A DNA stretch of 64,000 nt from Rhodospirillales bacterium (GTDB lineage Bacteria > Pseudomonadota > Alphaproteobacteria > ATCC43930 > CGMCC-115725): the NCBI GenBank assembly GCA_947473305.1, contig CANJCB010000002.1, positions 62,001 through 126,000 of the forward strand, written 5' to 3'. The notes below the pieces were generated by a model. That model did no database searches and was not told where the DNA came from. It saw only the letters and a list, made by a program, of their open reading frames with translations. The translations under genes were made by a program, and so were the position numbers. Of the stretch, positions 8,799-16,693 are shown piece by piece. The stretch's first letter is position 1. Each line of letters starts with the position of its first letter.

Positions 8799-8873
8799 TG
8801 GAGCGGGCGAAGGGATTCGAACCCTCGACCCCAACCTTGGCAAGGTTGTGCTCTACCCCTGAGCTACGCCCGC
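8799..8873 (-). tRNA. tRNA-Gly (GCC anticodon)
   Basis: On the minus strand the sequence folds as a complete tRNA. The acceptor stem is GCGGGCG with CGCCCGC, the D arm is GCTC-loop-GAGC, the anticodon stem is CAACC/GGTTG with loop TTGCCAA (anticodon GCC), and the T arm has loop TTCGAAT. The discriminator is T, and CCA is encoded at 8801-8799. GCC reads the glycine codons GGC and GGU, which are abundant in this genome. It stands alone between two genes on the opposite and same strands. Confidence 0.97.
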
Positions 8874-8947
8874 ATCGCGGCACCGCCGGGTCCTAAATCG
8901 GTGCGGCGCGCATAATAGCCAGAGATCGCCGCATTGCAAGCACAGGC

Positions 8948-8976
8948 TTGGACCTATCGCGGAGCAAAGTTATCCT
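8948..8976 (+). promoter_or_regulatory. Candidate sigma-70-type promoter for a leaderless proX-like mRNA
   Basis: TTGGAC at 8948-8953 and TATCCT at 8971-8976 are separated by exactly 17 bases. The predicted transcription start falls at or one or two bases before ATG 8983, and no Shine-Dalgarno sequence is present before that ATG. The promoter is a visual match only. Confidence 0.4.
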
Positions 8977-8982
8977 ACCCCA

Positions 8983-9498
8983 ATGCCTGCCACGCCAGAC
9001 CAGCTTTTCGCCCGGCTCGACGCCCTGGGGATCGCGCATCGGACCCACCACCATCCGCCGCTTTTCACGGTCGCGGAATCGGTGGCCCTGCGCGGCGCCC
9101 TGCCTGGCGGCCATTGCAAGAGCCTCTTCCTGAAGGACAAGAAAGGCGGGCTCTGGCTGGCGGTGATGCTGGAGGACCGGCGGCTCGACATGAAGGCGCT
9201 GTCCGAAGCGCTGGGCTCGCCGCGCTTTTCCTTCGGAAGCCCGGAACTCCTTTACGAGACGCTGGGGATCTGGCCGGGGAGCGTCACGCCCTTCTCGCTC
9301 ATCAACGACAAGGACCGGCGCGTCACCCTCGTGCTCGACGCCGAGATGCTGGAGCGGGATCCGCTCAACTACCATCCCCTGACCAACGAAGCGACGACGG
9401 CGGTCTCGCCCGGCGATCTCCTGCGCTTCATCGCCGATTGCGGACACACGCCCCGCATCCTACATCTTGGACCGCTGGACCGCGCCGGGGGAACCTGA
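8983..9498 (+). CDS. YbaK/ProX-family prolyl-tRNA deacylase-like protein
   Basis: A 171-residue protein of the YbaK/EbsC superfamily, matching the free-standing ProX/PrdX group. These proteins hydrolyse mischarged tRNA (typically Ala-tRNA-Pro) in trans. Recognisable segments are HHPPLFTVAES near the start, GGHCKSLFLKDKKG with the conserved Lys, and GSVTPFSLIND in the middle. Single-domain length fits the family. ATG 8983 has no Shine-Dalgarno sequence and may be leaderless. It sits upstream of the CnoX/Lon-N/Trm112 block, an order I recall from other alphaproteobacteria. Confidence 0.85.
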   Translation: MPATPDQLFARLDALGIAHRTHHHPPLFTVAESVALRGALPGGHCKSLFLKDKKGGLWLAVMLEDRRLDMKALSEALGSPRFSFGSPELLYETLGIWPGSVTPFSLINDKDRRVTLVLDAEMLERDPLNYHPLTNEATTAVSPGDLLRFIADCGHTPRILHLGPLDRAGGT

Positions 9499-9576
9499 CC
9501 TCACCCTGATCGCGACTCTTGCCAGCGACCGGCCATGCGGCCATCTTGTGGACCAAAGCATCGCGGGAAAGTTTCC

Positions 9577-10488
9577 ATGGAACAGCTCATCGGGGCCGGC
9601 GCATCTCAAGGCGGCGCGGACCTCATCAAGAACAGCACCACGGCCACCTTCATGGAAGATGTGGTCGACGCCTCGCAGGAAGTCCCGGTCATCGTCGATT
9701 TCTGGGCGCCTTGGTGCGGCCCCTGCAAGCAGCTCGGCCCCCTGCTGGAGAAGGCGGTGCGCGACGCGCGCGGCGCCGTCCGCATGGTCAAGGTGAATAT
9801 CGACGAGAGCCCTGAGATCGCGCAGCAGATGCGCATCCAGTCGATCCCCGCGGTCTATGCCTTCAAGGGCGGCCGGCCGGTCGACGGCTTCGTCGGCGCG
9901 GTGCCCGAAAGCCAGATCAAGCAATTCATCGCCAAGCTCGCCGGCCCCGTCGGCCCCTCGCCGATCGAGGAAGCCTTGGTGATGGCGAAGGAAGCGCTGG
10001 CGGAGGGCGCGGTCCCGGAAGCCCAAGGGATCTACGCCCAGATCCTGGAGCATGAGCCCGATAACGTGGAGGCCATGGCCGGCCTGGCCAAATGCGCGGT
10101 GGAAAGCCAGGAATTCGACAAGGCGCGGCAGATCCTCGACCAGGTGCCGGCCCAGAGCGCCAGCCACGCCGATATTGTCGCCGTCCGCGCGAGCCTCGAT
10201 CTCGCCGAGGCGGGAGCCAAGGCTTCCGGCGCGCTGGGCGAATTGAAGGCCCGGCTCGAAAGCGATCCCAAGGATCACCAGGCCCGCTTCGACCTCGCCT
10301 CCGCCCTTTTCGGCGCGGGCGACCGGGAAGGCGCCATCGACGAGCTTCTGACCCTGGTCAAGAACGCCCGGGAATGGAACGAGCAGGCGGGCCGCAAGCA
10401 GCTCCTGAAGTTCTTCGAGGCCATGGGTCCGGCCGATCCGCTGACGCTCACGTCGCGGCGGCGGCTCTCCTCGGTCCTCTTTTCCTGA
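9577..10488 (+). CDS. cnoX: CnoX/YbbN-type thioredoxin with C-terminal TPR region
   Basis: A 303-residue protein. Residues 20-125 form a thioredoxin fold with the active site WAPWCGPCK (Cys47, Cys50). The remainder is helical and repeats like a tetratricopeptide region (residues about 130-290). This two-part build is that of the chaperedoxin CnoX (YbbN), which binds and protects unfolded proteins and hands them to chaperones. E. coli CnoX has lost one active-site Cys; this protein keeps CGPC, so redox activity is plausible, as described for alphaproteobacterial CnoX. ATG 9577 is chosen because the 14 upstream residues look unlike a thioredoxin N terminus. The Lon-N gene follows after 18 bases. 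Confidence 0.88.
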   Translation: MEQLIGAGASQGGADLIKNSTTATFMEDVVDASQEVPVIVDFWAPWCGPCKQLGPLLEKAVRDARGAVRMVKVNIDESPEIAQQMRIQSIPAVYAFKGGRPVDGFVGAVPESQIKQFIAKLAGPVGPSPIEEALVMAKEALAEGAVPEAQGIYAQILEHEPDNVEAMAGLAKCAVESQEFDKARQILDQVPAQSASHADIVAVRASLDLAEAGAKASGALGELKARLESDPKDHQARFDLASALFGAGDREGAIDELLTLVKNAREWNEQAGRKQLLKFFEAMGPADPLTLTSRRRLSSVLFS

Positions 10489-10506
10489 CCGGCCGGCGCT
10501 TTCTCC

Positions 10507-11187
10507 ATGGGCGGCTCCCCCTTCGATCCGGTTTTCGAGCAGCTTCCCAGAGAACTGCCGGTCTTTCCGTTGACCGGGGTGCTGCTGCTGCCCCGGGGGC
10601 GGCTGCCGCTCAACATCTTCGAGCCGCGTTATCTCGCGATGACGAGCGACGCCCTGGGCTCGGGCCGGATGATCGGGATGGTCCAGCCGCAGCCGGGACA
10701 ACCCGACGAGCGCCAGCCCGACAGTCAGCCCTCGATCTATCAGACGGGCTGCGCCGGCCGGATCACGAGCTTCAACGAGACCGACGACGGGCGTTTCCTG
10801 ATCACGCTCGCCGGGGTTGCGCGCTTCCGCGTCGCGAGCGAACTGCCGGTATCGCGCGGCTATCGCAGAGTGGTGCCGGACTGGACGCCGTTCCGGGCGG
10901 ACCTGGAGCCCGATCAGGGCGAATTGCCCGATCGCATCCGGCTGGTGGAGCGGCTGAAGCCGTTTTTCAAGCTGCATGGGATTTCGGCGGATTGGGAAAC
11001 CATCGAGGCGACGCCCGACGAGCGCCTCGTCACCACCATCGCCATGATCTGCCCCTTCGAACCGAGCGAGAAGCAGGCTCTTCTGGAAGCGCCCAATCTC
11101 CCCGAACGGGCGCGGATGTTGCGGGCCCTGGTGGAAATGGCGACCCACGAACATGGAAGCGACGGCGAGAGCCCGCCGCGCCACTGA
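10507..11187 (+). CDS. LON peptidase N-terminal (substrate-binding) domain protein
   Basis: A 226-residue protein made almost wholly of the Lon N-terminal domain (PUA-like): PVFPLTGVLLLPRGRLPLNIFEPRY near residues 16-40 is the family hallmark. It lacks the AAA+ and protease domains of Lon. Free-standing members are common in alphaproteobacteria next to CnoX and Trm112, but their role is not established; a substrate-recognition or adaptor role is inferred from the domain. It is the second gene of a block of short, closely spaced genes, with 15 bases before the next start. Confidence 0.9.
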   Translation: MGGSPFDPVFEQLPRELPVFPLTGVLLLPRGRLPLNIFEPRYLAMTSDALGSGRMIGMVQPQPGQPDERQPDSQPSIYQTGCAGRITSFNETDDGRFLITLAGVARFRVASELPVSRGYRRVVPDWTPFRADLEPDQGELPDRIRLVERLKPFFKLHGISADWETIEATPDERLVTTIAMICPFEPSEKQALLEAPNLPERARMLRALVEMATHEHGSDGESPPRH

Positions 11188-11202
11188 CGGAGAGTTCTTA
11201 AA

Positions 11203-11436
11203 ATGGCCGAGAGCAGAAGCGACGTCGATCCGAGGCTCTTGGAGATCCTCGTCTGCCCGCTCACCAAGAGCCGGCTGCGCTACGACCGCGAAGCCCAGGA
11301 ACTGGTCAGCGAAGAAGCCGGCCTCGCCTATCCGATCCGCGACGGCATTCCCATCATGCTGGTGGACGAGGCCCGTCCCCTCGATCCCGACGCCGCGGCG
11401 AAACGCGGCCAGGAAGCCTTGGAGCGCGGCGCTTGA
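11203..11436 (+). CDS. Trm112-family protein
   Basis: A 77-residue protein with [17 protein letters not shown] at the N terminus and [16 protein letters not shown] at the C terminus, the signature of the Trm112/YcaR family. In eukaryotes and archaea Trm112 activates methyltransferases; bacterial members are small and mostly uncharacterised. Only one cysteine of the first zinc-ribbon pair is visible, as is common in alphaproteobacterial members. A GGAG lies just before ATG 11203. It overlaps the next gene by 4 bases. Confidence 0.9.
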   Translation: MAESRSDVDPRLLEILVCPLTKSRLRYDREAQELVSEEAGLAYPIRDGIPIMLVDEARPLDPDAAAKRGQEALERGA

Positions 11437-11798
11437 GCGGCTTCGACACCGTCCATTGGCCGACCGAAATCCGCCTGAAGAAGGCCGAGAAGATCCTGGA
11501 GGTCGATTACGACGACGGCAGTCGTTTCCGGCTTCCGGCGGAATATCTCCGGGTGGAAAGCCCTTCGGCCGAGGTACAGGGGCACGGCCCCGACCAGAAG
11601 CAGCTCGTCGCCGGAAAATCACGCGTCGGCCTCACGGGTGTGGATCCGGTTGGCAATTACGCCATCCGGATCCATTTTGACGACACCCATGACACCGGCA
11701 TCTATACCTGGAGCTATCTCTACGAGTTGGGCCGCGACCAGGAAAAGCGCTGGCAGGCTTATCTCCAGGAACTCGCCACGGCGGGAAAGCCCCGCTAG
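11433..11798 (+). CDS. DUF971 (gamma-butyrobetaine hydroxylase-like N-terminal domain) protein
   Basis: A 121-residue single-domain protein. It shows the DUF971 pattern: [21 protein letters not shown] followed by [15 protein letters not shown], then [23 protein letters not shown] with its conserved H/D/W residues. The domain occurs as the N-terminal part of carnitine-pathway dioxygenases and, alone, beside iron-sulfur carrier genes; stand-alone function is not settled. The start is a TTG or nearby codon in the overlap with the Trm112 gene, which suggests coupled translation. Confidence 0.87.
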   Translation: MSGFDTVHWPTEIRLKKAEKILEVDYDDGSRFRLPAEYLRVESPSAEVQGHGPDQKQLVAGKSRVGLTGVDPVGNYAIRIHFDDTHDTGIYTWSYLYELGRDQEKRWQAYLQELATAGKPR

Positions 11799-11819
11799 CG
11801 CGGCGTCGGCTATCCGGTT

Positions 11820-11996
11820 TTAGTAGTAGTTCCATCCCATGTGGGGACCGCCGAACAGCAGGCCGACCACGAGGATGATCAGCAGGATACCGACGATACC
11901 CATGCCGCCGCCGCCATAGTAGTTACGCCGGTAGCCGTAGTAACCACCGCCGCCAAAAATTACGAAGAGAATGATCAGGAGCAGCAGGATGCTCAT
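11820..11996 (-). CDS. 58-residue glycine/tyrosine-rich two-helix membrane protein
   Basis: ATG 11996 to TAA 11820 encodes 58 residues. A hydrophobic helix (residues 2-14, rich in L/I/F) is followed by a Gly/Tyr/Arg linker (GGGGYYGYRRNYYGGGG). A second hydrophobic helix (residues 32-48) and a short tail ending GWNYY complete it. The build recalls DUF3309-like small hydrophobic proteins of alphaproteobacteria, but I cannot assign the family. An AGAGG lies about 9 bases upstream. Most substitutions among glycine and leucine codons are synonymous-type GC-rich codons, consistent with real coding. Probably inner membrane. Confidence 0.65.
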   Translation of the reverse strand: MSILLLLIILFVIFGGGGYYGYRRNYYGGGGMGIVGILLIILVVGLLFGGPHMGWNYY

Positions 11997-12074
11997 TTGG
12001 GTCGCCTCTTTGAGTAGTCTCGCCTGCTAGAAGAGCCTCGCCGTCATTTCGTTCCACTCCCGTGAAACGGAGGC

Positions 12075-13310
12075 TTAGAGGGGCTCTCCCCTGACGAGGC
12101 GCGGCTGGTCGCCCAGCACCCCCATGGCGTGACGCATGAGCATCCGCTTCACCGGCGGCAGGCGATCCACCAGCGCGAGGCCGAGATCGCGCACCGTGCG
12201 AATGGGCTCGATCGAATTGGAGAAGAGCCGGTTAAGGCCGTCCGTCACCGCCGAGAGGGTAACGCTGTCGAGCCGCCGGCGACGTTCGTAACGGCCGAGC
12301 AGGCCGGGATTGCCGAGGTCGAGGCCCAGCCTGCGGTCATCCACGATCAATTCCGCCAGCGCCGCCACATCGCGGATACCGAGATTGAGCCCCTGGCCGG
12401 CGATGGGATGGATCGCATGGGCGGAATCGCCCAGCAGGGCCAGCCGATCGGCGGAATAGCGCTCCGCATGGAGCAGCGACAAGGGATAGGACCAGCGCGG
12501 CCCTTCCAGCGCGACCTCTCCAAGGAAATCGCCGAAGCGCTTGGCAAGCTCTGCCGTGAAACCCGCCCCGTCCAAAGCCATCATGCGCTTTGCGGTTTCC
12601 AGGCGCTCGGTCCAGACGATCGAGGACCGGTTCCCCGTCATCGGCAGGATCGCGAAGGGGCCGGAGTTGAGGAAATGTTCCACCGCCACGCCCCGGTGGG
12701 GCTTTTCGTGGCGCGCCGTGCAGACGATCCCGGCCTGGGGATAGGCCCATTCCACCGTCCGGATGCCCGCGGCCTTGCGCAGCGGAGAATTCCGCCCATC
12801 CGCCGCGACCGCCAGTTGGGCCTGGATCGTCTGCCCGTCGGAAAGCCTGACCGCGGTGCCCGAAAGGCCGGGTTCCGCAGCCTCCACGCCCAAGGGCGCG
12901 AGATGGGAGAGATCGGGCAGCGCGGCGGCCCGTTCCAAGAGCGCCCGGCGCAAGACCCGGTTCTCGACGATATATCCCAGCGGTTGGTCGCCCACCTCCC
13001 GGTGATCGTAATGGAGGAAGAGAGGCGATCCCTGGTCCGCGACCCGGATTTCCAGGATGGGCTGCGCCTCTGCCCGCAGCAGTTCCCAGACGCCGATCCC
13101 CTCCAGCACCTGGCGGGAGCCCCAGGCGATCGCCGAACTGCGCCCATCGAAGGGCAGCGCCAGCATATCGGCGGGCGCCTCGCGGTCGATGACGGCGACC
13201 TTGATCCCCGCGCCCGCGCAGGCGATCCCCAAGGTGAGGCCAGCGAGACCGCCGCCAACCACCGCCACTTCGACCCGCCTCTTTTCAATTCTGGTTATGT
13301 TCGTCGTCAT
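12075..13310 (-). CDS. UbiH/UbiF/COQ6-family FAD-dependent hydroxylase
   Basis: A 411-residue flavoprotein monooxygenase. The N-terminal FAD site is VAVVGGGLAGLTLG, with a DG motif in the middle (AVAADGRNSPLR). The second FAD motif GDSAHAIHPIAGQGLNLGIRD is the diagnostic UbiH/COQ6 signature. These enzymes hydroxylate the ubiquinone ring with NADPH and O2 at the inner membrane. Which ring position is modified cannot be told (UbiH, UbiF, UbiL and UbiM types are alike). ATG 13310 is chosen over an upstream start because of the fit to the family N terminus. It is divergent from amtB, with 229 bases between them. Confidence 0.88.
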   Translation of the reverse strand: MTTNITRIEKRRVEVAVVGGGLAGLTLGIACAGAGIKVAVIDREAPADMLALPFDGRSSAIAWGSRQVLEGIGVWELLRAEAQPILEIRVADQGSPLFLHYDHREVGDQPLGYIVENRVLRRALLERAAALPDLSHLAPLGVEAAEPGLSGTAVRLSDGQTIQAQLAVAADGRNSPLRKAAGIRTVEWAYPQAGIVCTARHEKPHRGVAVEHFLNSGPFAILPMTGNRSSIVWTERLETAKRMMALDGAGFTAELAKRFGDFLGEVALEGPRWSYPLSLLHAERYSADRLALLGDSAHAIHPIAGQGLNLGIRDVAALAELIVDDRRLGLDLGNPGLLGRYERRRRLDSVTLSAVTDGLNRLFSNSIEPIRTVRDLGLALVDRLPPVKRMLMRHAMGVLGDQPRLVRGEPL

Positions 13311-13366
13311 GGGCCGCGAGAATGAAGGCGGCGGCGAATCCTGTCGAGACGGCAGATTGCCCAAAA

Positions 13367-13406
13367 AATAGCCGCCTTTATTTTGATGCCTGAAATTTAG
13401 GCTATT
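13367..13406. promoter_or_regulatory. Inverted repeat AATAGCC-N26-GGCTATT between ubiH-like gene and amtB
   Basis: Perfect 7-base arms lie at 13367-13373 and 13400-13406, with a nested GCCT/AGGC pair (13388-13391, 13399-13402). The region is AT-rich compared with its surroundings and lies between two divergent genes, about 60 bases upstream of the sigma-54 promoter. It could be an operator or a cruciform. I did not see a convincing NtrC consensus. Confidence 0.35.
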
Positions 13407-13469
13407 GCGCGCGCTCCCTTATCAAAAACCCCGAGAATCCGCCCCGAGTCGGGCCTGCGCCGGCTGGCA

Positions 13470-13485
13470 TGGAATTTGTGTTGCA
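13470..13485 (+). promoter_or_regulatory. Sigma-54 (-24/-12) promoter of amtB
   Basis: TGGAAT-N5-TTGCA: the invariant GG (13471-13472) and GC (13483-13484) are separated by exactly 10 bases, and TTGCA matches the -12 element fully. Transcription would start near 13496, leaving a leader of about 44 bases with GGAGA before GTG 13540. Sigma-54/NtrC control of ammonium transporter genes is well established in proteobacteria. Confidence 0.7.
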
Positions 13486-13539
13486 CCGACGCTCCTGCCC
13501 GCGCTCGGCGGCGCTTTTCGGTTCTTCGGAGAATTCACG

Positions 13540-14922
13540 GTGGCTCTACGTTCTTTCGCATCGCTTCTGACGCGCTTCCTGCCGCTCTTGGTGCTGGCGC
13601 TTCTCCTGTCGATCGCCGCCGTCACAGGCGTCCAGGCGCAGGATGCGCCGCCGGCCTGCGATGCGAAGACGCTCGAAGCCTGCACGCCCAGTTCCGGCGA
13701 CACCGCCTGGATGATGACCTCGGTCGCGTTGGTTCTGCTGATGACGATCCCGGGCCTCGGCCTCTTCTATGGCGGGATGGTCCGCAAGAAGAACGTCGGC
13801 GACACGGTGATGACGAGCTTCGCCATCACCTGCCTGATCACGGTCCTTTGGGCGATGATCAACTATAGCCTCGCCTTCCGCAGCGGCAACGCCTTCATCG
13901 GCGGGCTCGACCGGGCCTTCCTGCAAGGCATCGTGAGCGACATCGCCAAGGGCGTGGGCAATCCCAACCCGCTGGCGCCGACGATCCCCGAGACTGTCTA
14001 TCTCTGCTTCCAGATGACCTTCGCGATCATCACTCCGGCCCTCATCGCCGGCGCTTTCGCGGAACGCATGAAGTTCTCCGCCATGCTGTGGTTCGTCGGC
14101 CTCTGGGCGACCCTCGTCTATGCCCCGGTCGCCCATTGGGTCTGGGGTCCCGACGGCATCCTCAACAGCGGCAACGACGCCGCCTGGGTCAAGGTGCTCG
14201 ACTATGCCGGCGGCACGGTCGTCCATATCAATTCGGGCGTCGCGGGCCTCGTCTGCGCGATCATGCTGGGCAAGCGCCGGGACATGTCCCCGCCGCACAA
14301 CATGGTGTTGACCTTCATCGGCGCGGCGCTGCTCTGGGTCGGCTGGTTCGGCTTCAACGCGGGCTCGGCCGTGACGGCCGGTCTCCAGGCGGGCATGGCG
14401 ATGACCGTGACCCAGCTCGCCGCCGCCATGGCGGGCCTCACCTGGATGTTCGTGGAATGGGTGCATCGCGGCAAGCCGACGGTCATCGGCATCTGCTCGG
14501 GCGCGGTGGCCGGCCTCGTCGCGATCACCCCGGCCTCGGGCTTCGTCGGACCGGCGGGAGCGCTGGCCATCGGCGCGGCCGGCGGCTTTGCCTGCTATGT
14601 CGGCGCGGTCTGGCTGAAGCATGCCTTCGGCTATGACGACGCGCTCGATGCCTTCGGCGTGCATGGGGTGGGCGGCATCGTCGGCGCCATCCTGACCGGC
14701 GTCTTCGCGATCAGCGAATACGGCGGCACCTCGGGCCTCATCGAAGGCAACGCCATGCAGGTGCTGAACCAGATCGAAGGCGTCGCCATCGTCGTCGTCT
14801 ACGACGTGGTCGTCTGCTTCATTCTTCTGAAGGTGATCGACATGGTGATCGGGTTGCGCGTCGATCCGGAAATCGAGCGCGACGGCCTCGACCTCGCGCT
14901 CCATGGCGAAACCGTTCAATAG
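13540..14922 (+). CDS. amtB: Ammonium transporter AmtB
   Basis: A 460-residue Amt/Rh channel. It begins with a cleavable signal peptide of about 32 residues ending VQAQDA, as found in many proteobacterial AmtB proteins, followed by 11 hydrophobic segments. IPGLGLFYGGMVRKKN is the first-helix signature. The pore histidines are found in APVAHWVWGPDG and DAFGVHGVGG. It imports ammonium under nitrogen limitation. GTG 13540 is chosen because GGAGA lies 7 bases upstream and because the longer frame back to 13405 precedes the sigma-54 promoter's start site. No glnK gene is adjacent, although glnK usually is, so its PII regulator must lie elsewhere. A strong terminator follows. Confidence 0.95.
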   Translation: MALRSFASLLTRFLPLLVLALLLSIAAVTGVQAQDAPPACDAKTLEACTPSSGDTAWMMTSVALVLLMTIPGLGLFYGGMVRKKNVGDTVMTSFAITCLITVLWAMINYSLAFRSGNAFIGGLDRAFLQGIVSDIAKGVGNPNPLAPTIPETVYLCFQMTFAIITPALIAGAFAERMKFSAMLWFVGLWATLVYAPVAHWVWGPDGILNSGNDAAWVKVLDYAGGTVVHINSGVAGLVCAIMLGKRRDMSPPHNMVLTFIGAALLWVGWFGFNAGSAVTAGLQAGMAMTVTQLAAAMAGLTWMFVEWVHRGKPTVIGICSGAVAGLVAITPASGFVGPAGALAIGAAGGFACYVGAVWLKHAFGYDDALDAFGVHGVGGIVGAILTGVFAISEYGGTSGLIEGNAMQVLNQIEGVAIVVVYDVVVCFILLKVIDMVIGLRVDPEIERDGLDLALHGETVQ

Positions 14923-14946
14923 GACAAGTTTCCTCCCGTGGGCCTA

Positions 14947-14978
14947 GGGGGTGCTCGGTTAGGCACCCCCGTTTTTTT
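14947..14978 (+). terminator. Rho-independent terminator after amtB
   Basis: Perfect 8-base stem GGGGGTGC (14947-14954) and GCACCCCC (14963-14970), with an 8-base loop and a run of seven T at 14972-14978. It is a textbook intrinsic terminator 24 bases after the amtB stop. Confidence 0.95.
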
Positions 14979-15062
14979 GGCTAAAACTTTTTTACCGCGC
15001 GGCTTTTTGTACTCGCACGTGACGTTTGACGCCCCGCAACCCGGCTGCCATCATCGGGCGAC

Positions 15063-15863
15063 ATGACAGACAATCCCTCCCCCCTCATCCGTTTCGAGCG
15101 CCTCTCGAAGGTTTACCGCACCACGGCAGGCGAGCCGATCCATGCGCTGGATAATTTCTCCCTCGATATGGGCAAGGGCGAGTTCCTGTCGATCGTCGGC
15201 CCCTCGGGATGCGGCAAGAGCACGCTCCTGAAAATTCTCGCCGGACTGCAGCCCGCGACCAGTGGTCGGATCACCCTCGCCGGCAAGCCCGCCGCCGGAC
15301 CCCAGAGCAATATCGGCGTCGTCTTCCAGGAAGCGACCTTGTTGCCCTGGATGTCGATCCTCCGCAACGTGCTGGTCCCGGCCGATGTGGCGCATATCCC
15401 GCGCAAGCAATTGGAAGGCCGGGCGCGCGATCTCCTGAAGCTCGTGGGCCTTCAGGGTTTCGAGGACAAATACCCCAACGAGCTGTCGGGCGGCATGCAG
15501 CAGCGCGCCGCGATCTGCCGGGCCTTGCTGCGCGAGCCCGAGATCATGCTGATGGACGAGCCCTTCGGTGCGCTCGACGCCCTGACCCGCGACTTCATGA
15601 ACCTGGAGCTGCAACGCATCTGGCAGGCGCAGCACAACACCGTCCTCTTCATCACCCACAGCATTCCGGAAGCGGTTCTCCTGAGCGACCGGGTCGTGGT
15701 GATGTCGCCGCGCCCGGGCCGCATCCTGGAGGCCATCACCATCGACCTGCCGCGCCCCCGGACGCTCGCCATGATCAACAGCTCGGAATTCGGCGCCTAT
15801 TCCAACCATATCCGCGACCTTCTCGCCCAGCAGGGGATCGTTATGGGCGAGGAGGCGGCCTGA
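15063..15863 (+). CDS. ABC transporter ATPase, SsuB/TauB/NrtD type
   Basis: A 266-residue nucleotide-binding protein. Walker A is GPSGCGKST (near residue 45), the Q-loop lies in VVFQEATLLPW, the signature is LSGGMQQR, Walker B is IMLMDEPFGALDALT, and the H-loop is FITHSIPEA. The PFGALDALTR and SIPEAVLLSDRVVVM segments mark the nitrate/sulfonate/taurine importer group. It powers uptake with the permease that starts one base after its stop codon. The matching periplasmic binding protein is probably the one at 19850. The substrate is unknown, but the linked CoA enzymes suggest an organic acid. Confidence 0.92.
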   Translation: MTDNPSPLIRFERLSKVYRTTAGEPIHALDNFSLDMGKGEFLSIVGPSGCGKSTLLKILAGLQPATSGRITLAGKPAAGPQSNIGVVFQEATLLPWMSILRNVLVPADVAHIPRKQLEGRARDLLKLVGLQGFEDKYPNELSGGMQQRAAICRALLREPEIMLMDEPFGALDALTRDFMNLELQRIWQAQHNTVLFITHSIPEAVLLSDRVVVMSPRPGRILEAITIDLPRPRTLAMINSSEFGAYSNHIRDLLAQQGIVMGEEAA

Positions 15864-15864
15864 G

Positions 15865-16692
15865 ATGGTGGCAAAAGCGGAAATCGTGGCCCCGGCCCTG
15901 CCCTCGCGCGGCAGCCTGCTGCGCCAAAGGCCCGAACTCATCACGGTGCCGCTTGTCTTCGTGCTCGCCATCGCGGGCTGGGAATGCGCGGTCCGTTTTC
16001 TCGACATAAATGCGCTGATCCTCCCTGGCCCGTTCGAGATCTGGGAGGAATTGATCGATGGGCTCCAGTCAGGCGTCTACCTGAAGCATGGGCTTGTGAC
16101 CGGCGAGGAGATGGTCGCCGGCTTCCTGATCGGCGCCAGCCTCGGCCTCGTCATCGGTTCGGTCGTCTCGCAATTCCCGCTCATCGAGAAGACCTTCTTC
16201 GCCTATCTCGTCGGGCTCCAGACGGTTCCCAAATTCGCCATCGCGCCGCTTTTCATCGTCTGGTTCGGCTTCGGCATCCAATCCAAGATTTTCATTTCCG
16301 CCATGGTGGTCTTCTTCCCCATGGTGGTGAGCACGATCGAGGGCTTCCAGGCCTCCGACCAGCGCCAGCTCGACATGCTGCGCGCCATGGGCGCCTCGCG
16401 CTGGCAGCAGTTCCGGATGGTGAAGCTGCCGAACGCGCTGCCCTTCATCTTCGTGGGCGCCAATGTGGGCGTGGTGCTGTCGATCCTGGGCGCGGTGGTC
16501 GGTGAATTCGTCGGCGCGCAGGAAGGCCTCGGCTATCTGATCCTGCAATATAATTTCCAGCTGAAGATCGCGCGGGTCTTCGCGATCCTGGTGGTTCTCG
16601 CCACCATGGGCATCTCGCTGCATCTGATGGTGAAATTCCTCCATCGGCGGATCGTCTTCTGGCGCAAACCGAGCAGTCATCTGGAGGCCTGA
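15865..16692 (+). CDS. ABC transporter permease, SsuC/TauC type
   Basis: A 275-residue inner-membrane protein with about six hydrophobic segments. The ABC-docking (EAA-like) loop reads AMGASRWQQFRMVKLPNALPFIF, and the segment GLQTVPKFAIAPLFIVWFG is typical of BPD_transp_1 permeases in SsuC/TauC systems. It forms the channel for the ATPase encoded immediately upstream (stop TGA, then one base, then ATG). The enoyl-CoA hydratase gene begins one base after its stop, so the three genes form one transcript. Confidence 0.92.
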   Translation: MVAKAEIVAPALPSRGSLLRQRPELITVPLVFVLAIAGWECAVRFLDINALILPGPFEIWEELIDGLQSGVYLKHGLVTGEEMVAGFLIGASLGLVIGSVVSQFPLIEKTFFAYLVGLQTVPKFAIAPLFIVWFGFGIQSKIFISAMVVFFPMVVSTIEGFQASDQRQLDMLRAMGASRWQQFRMVKLPNALPFIFVGANVGVVLSILGAVVGEFVGAQEGLGYLILQYNFQLKIARVFAILVVLATMGISLHLMVKFLHRRIVFWRKPSSHLEA

Positions 16693-16693
16693 G

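Noticed and set aside
13311-13539. NtrC binding site upstream of amtB
   Set aside because: No convincing TGCACY-N5-RGTGCA pair was found. Only the sigma-54 core promoter and an unrelated inverted repeat are supported.
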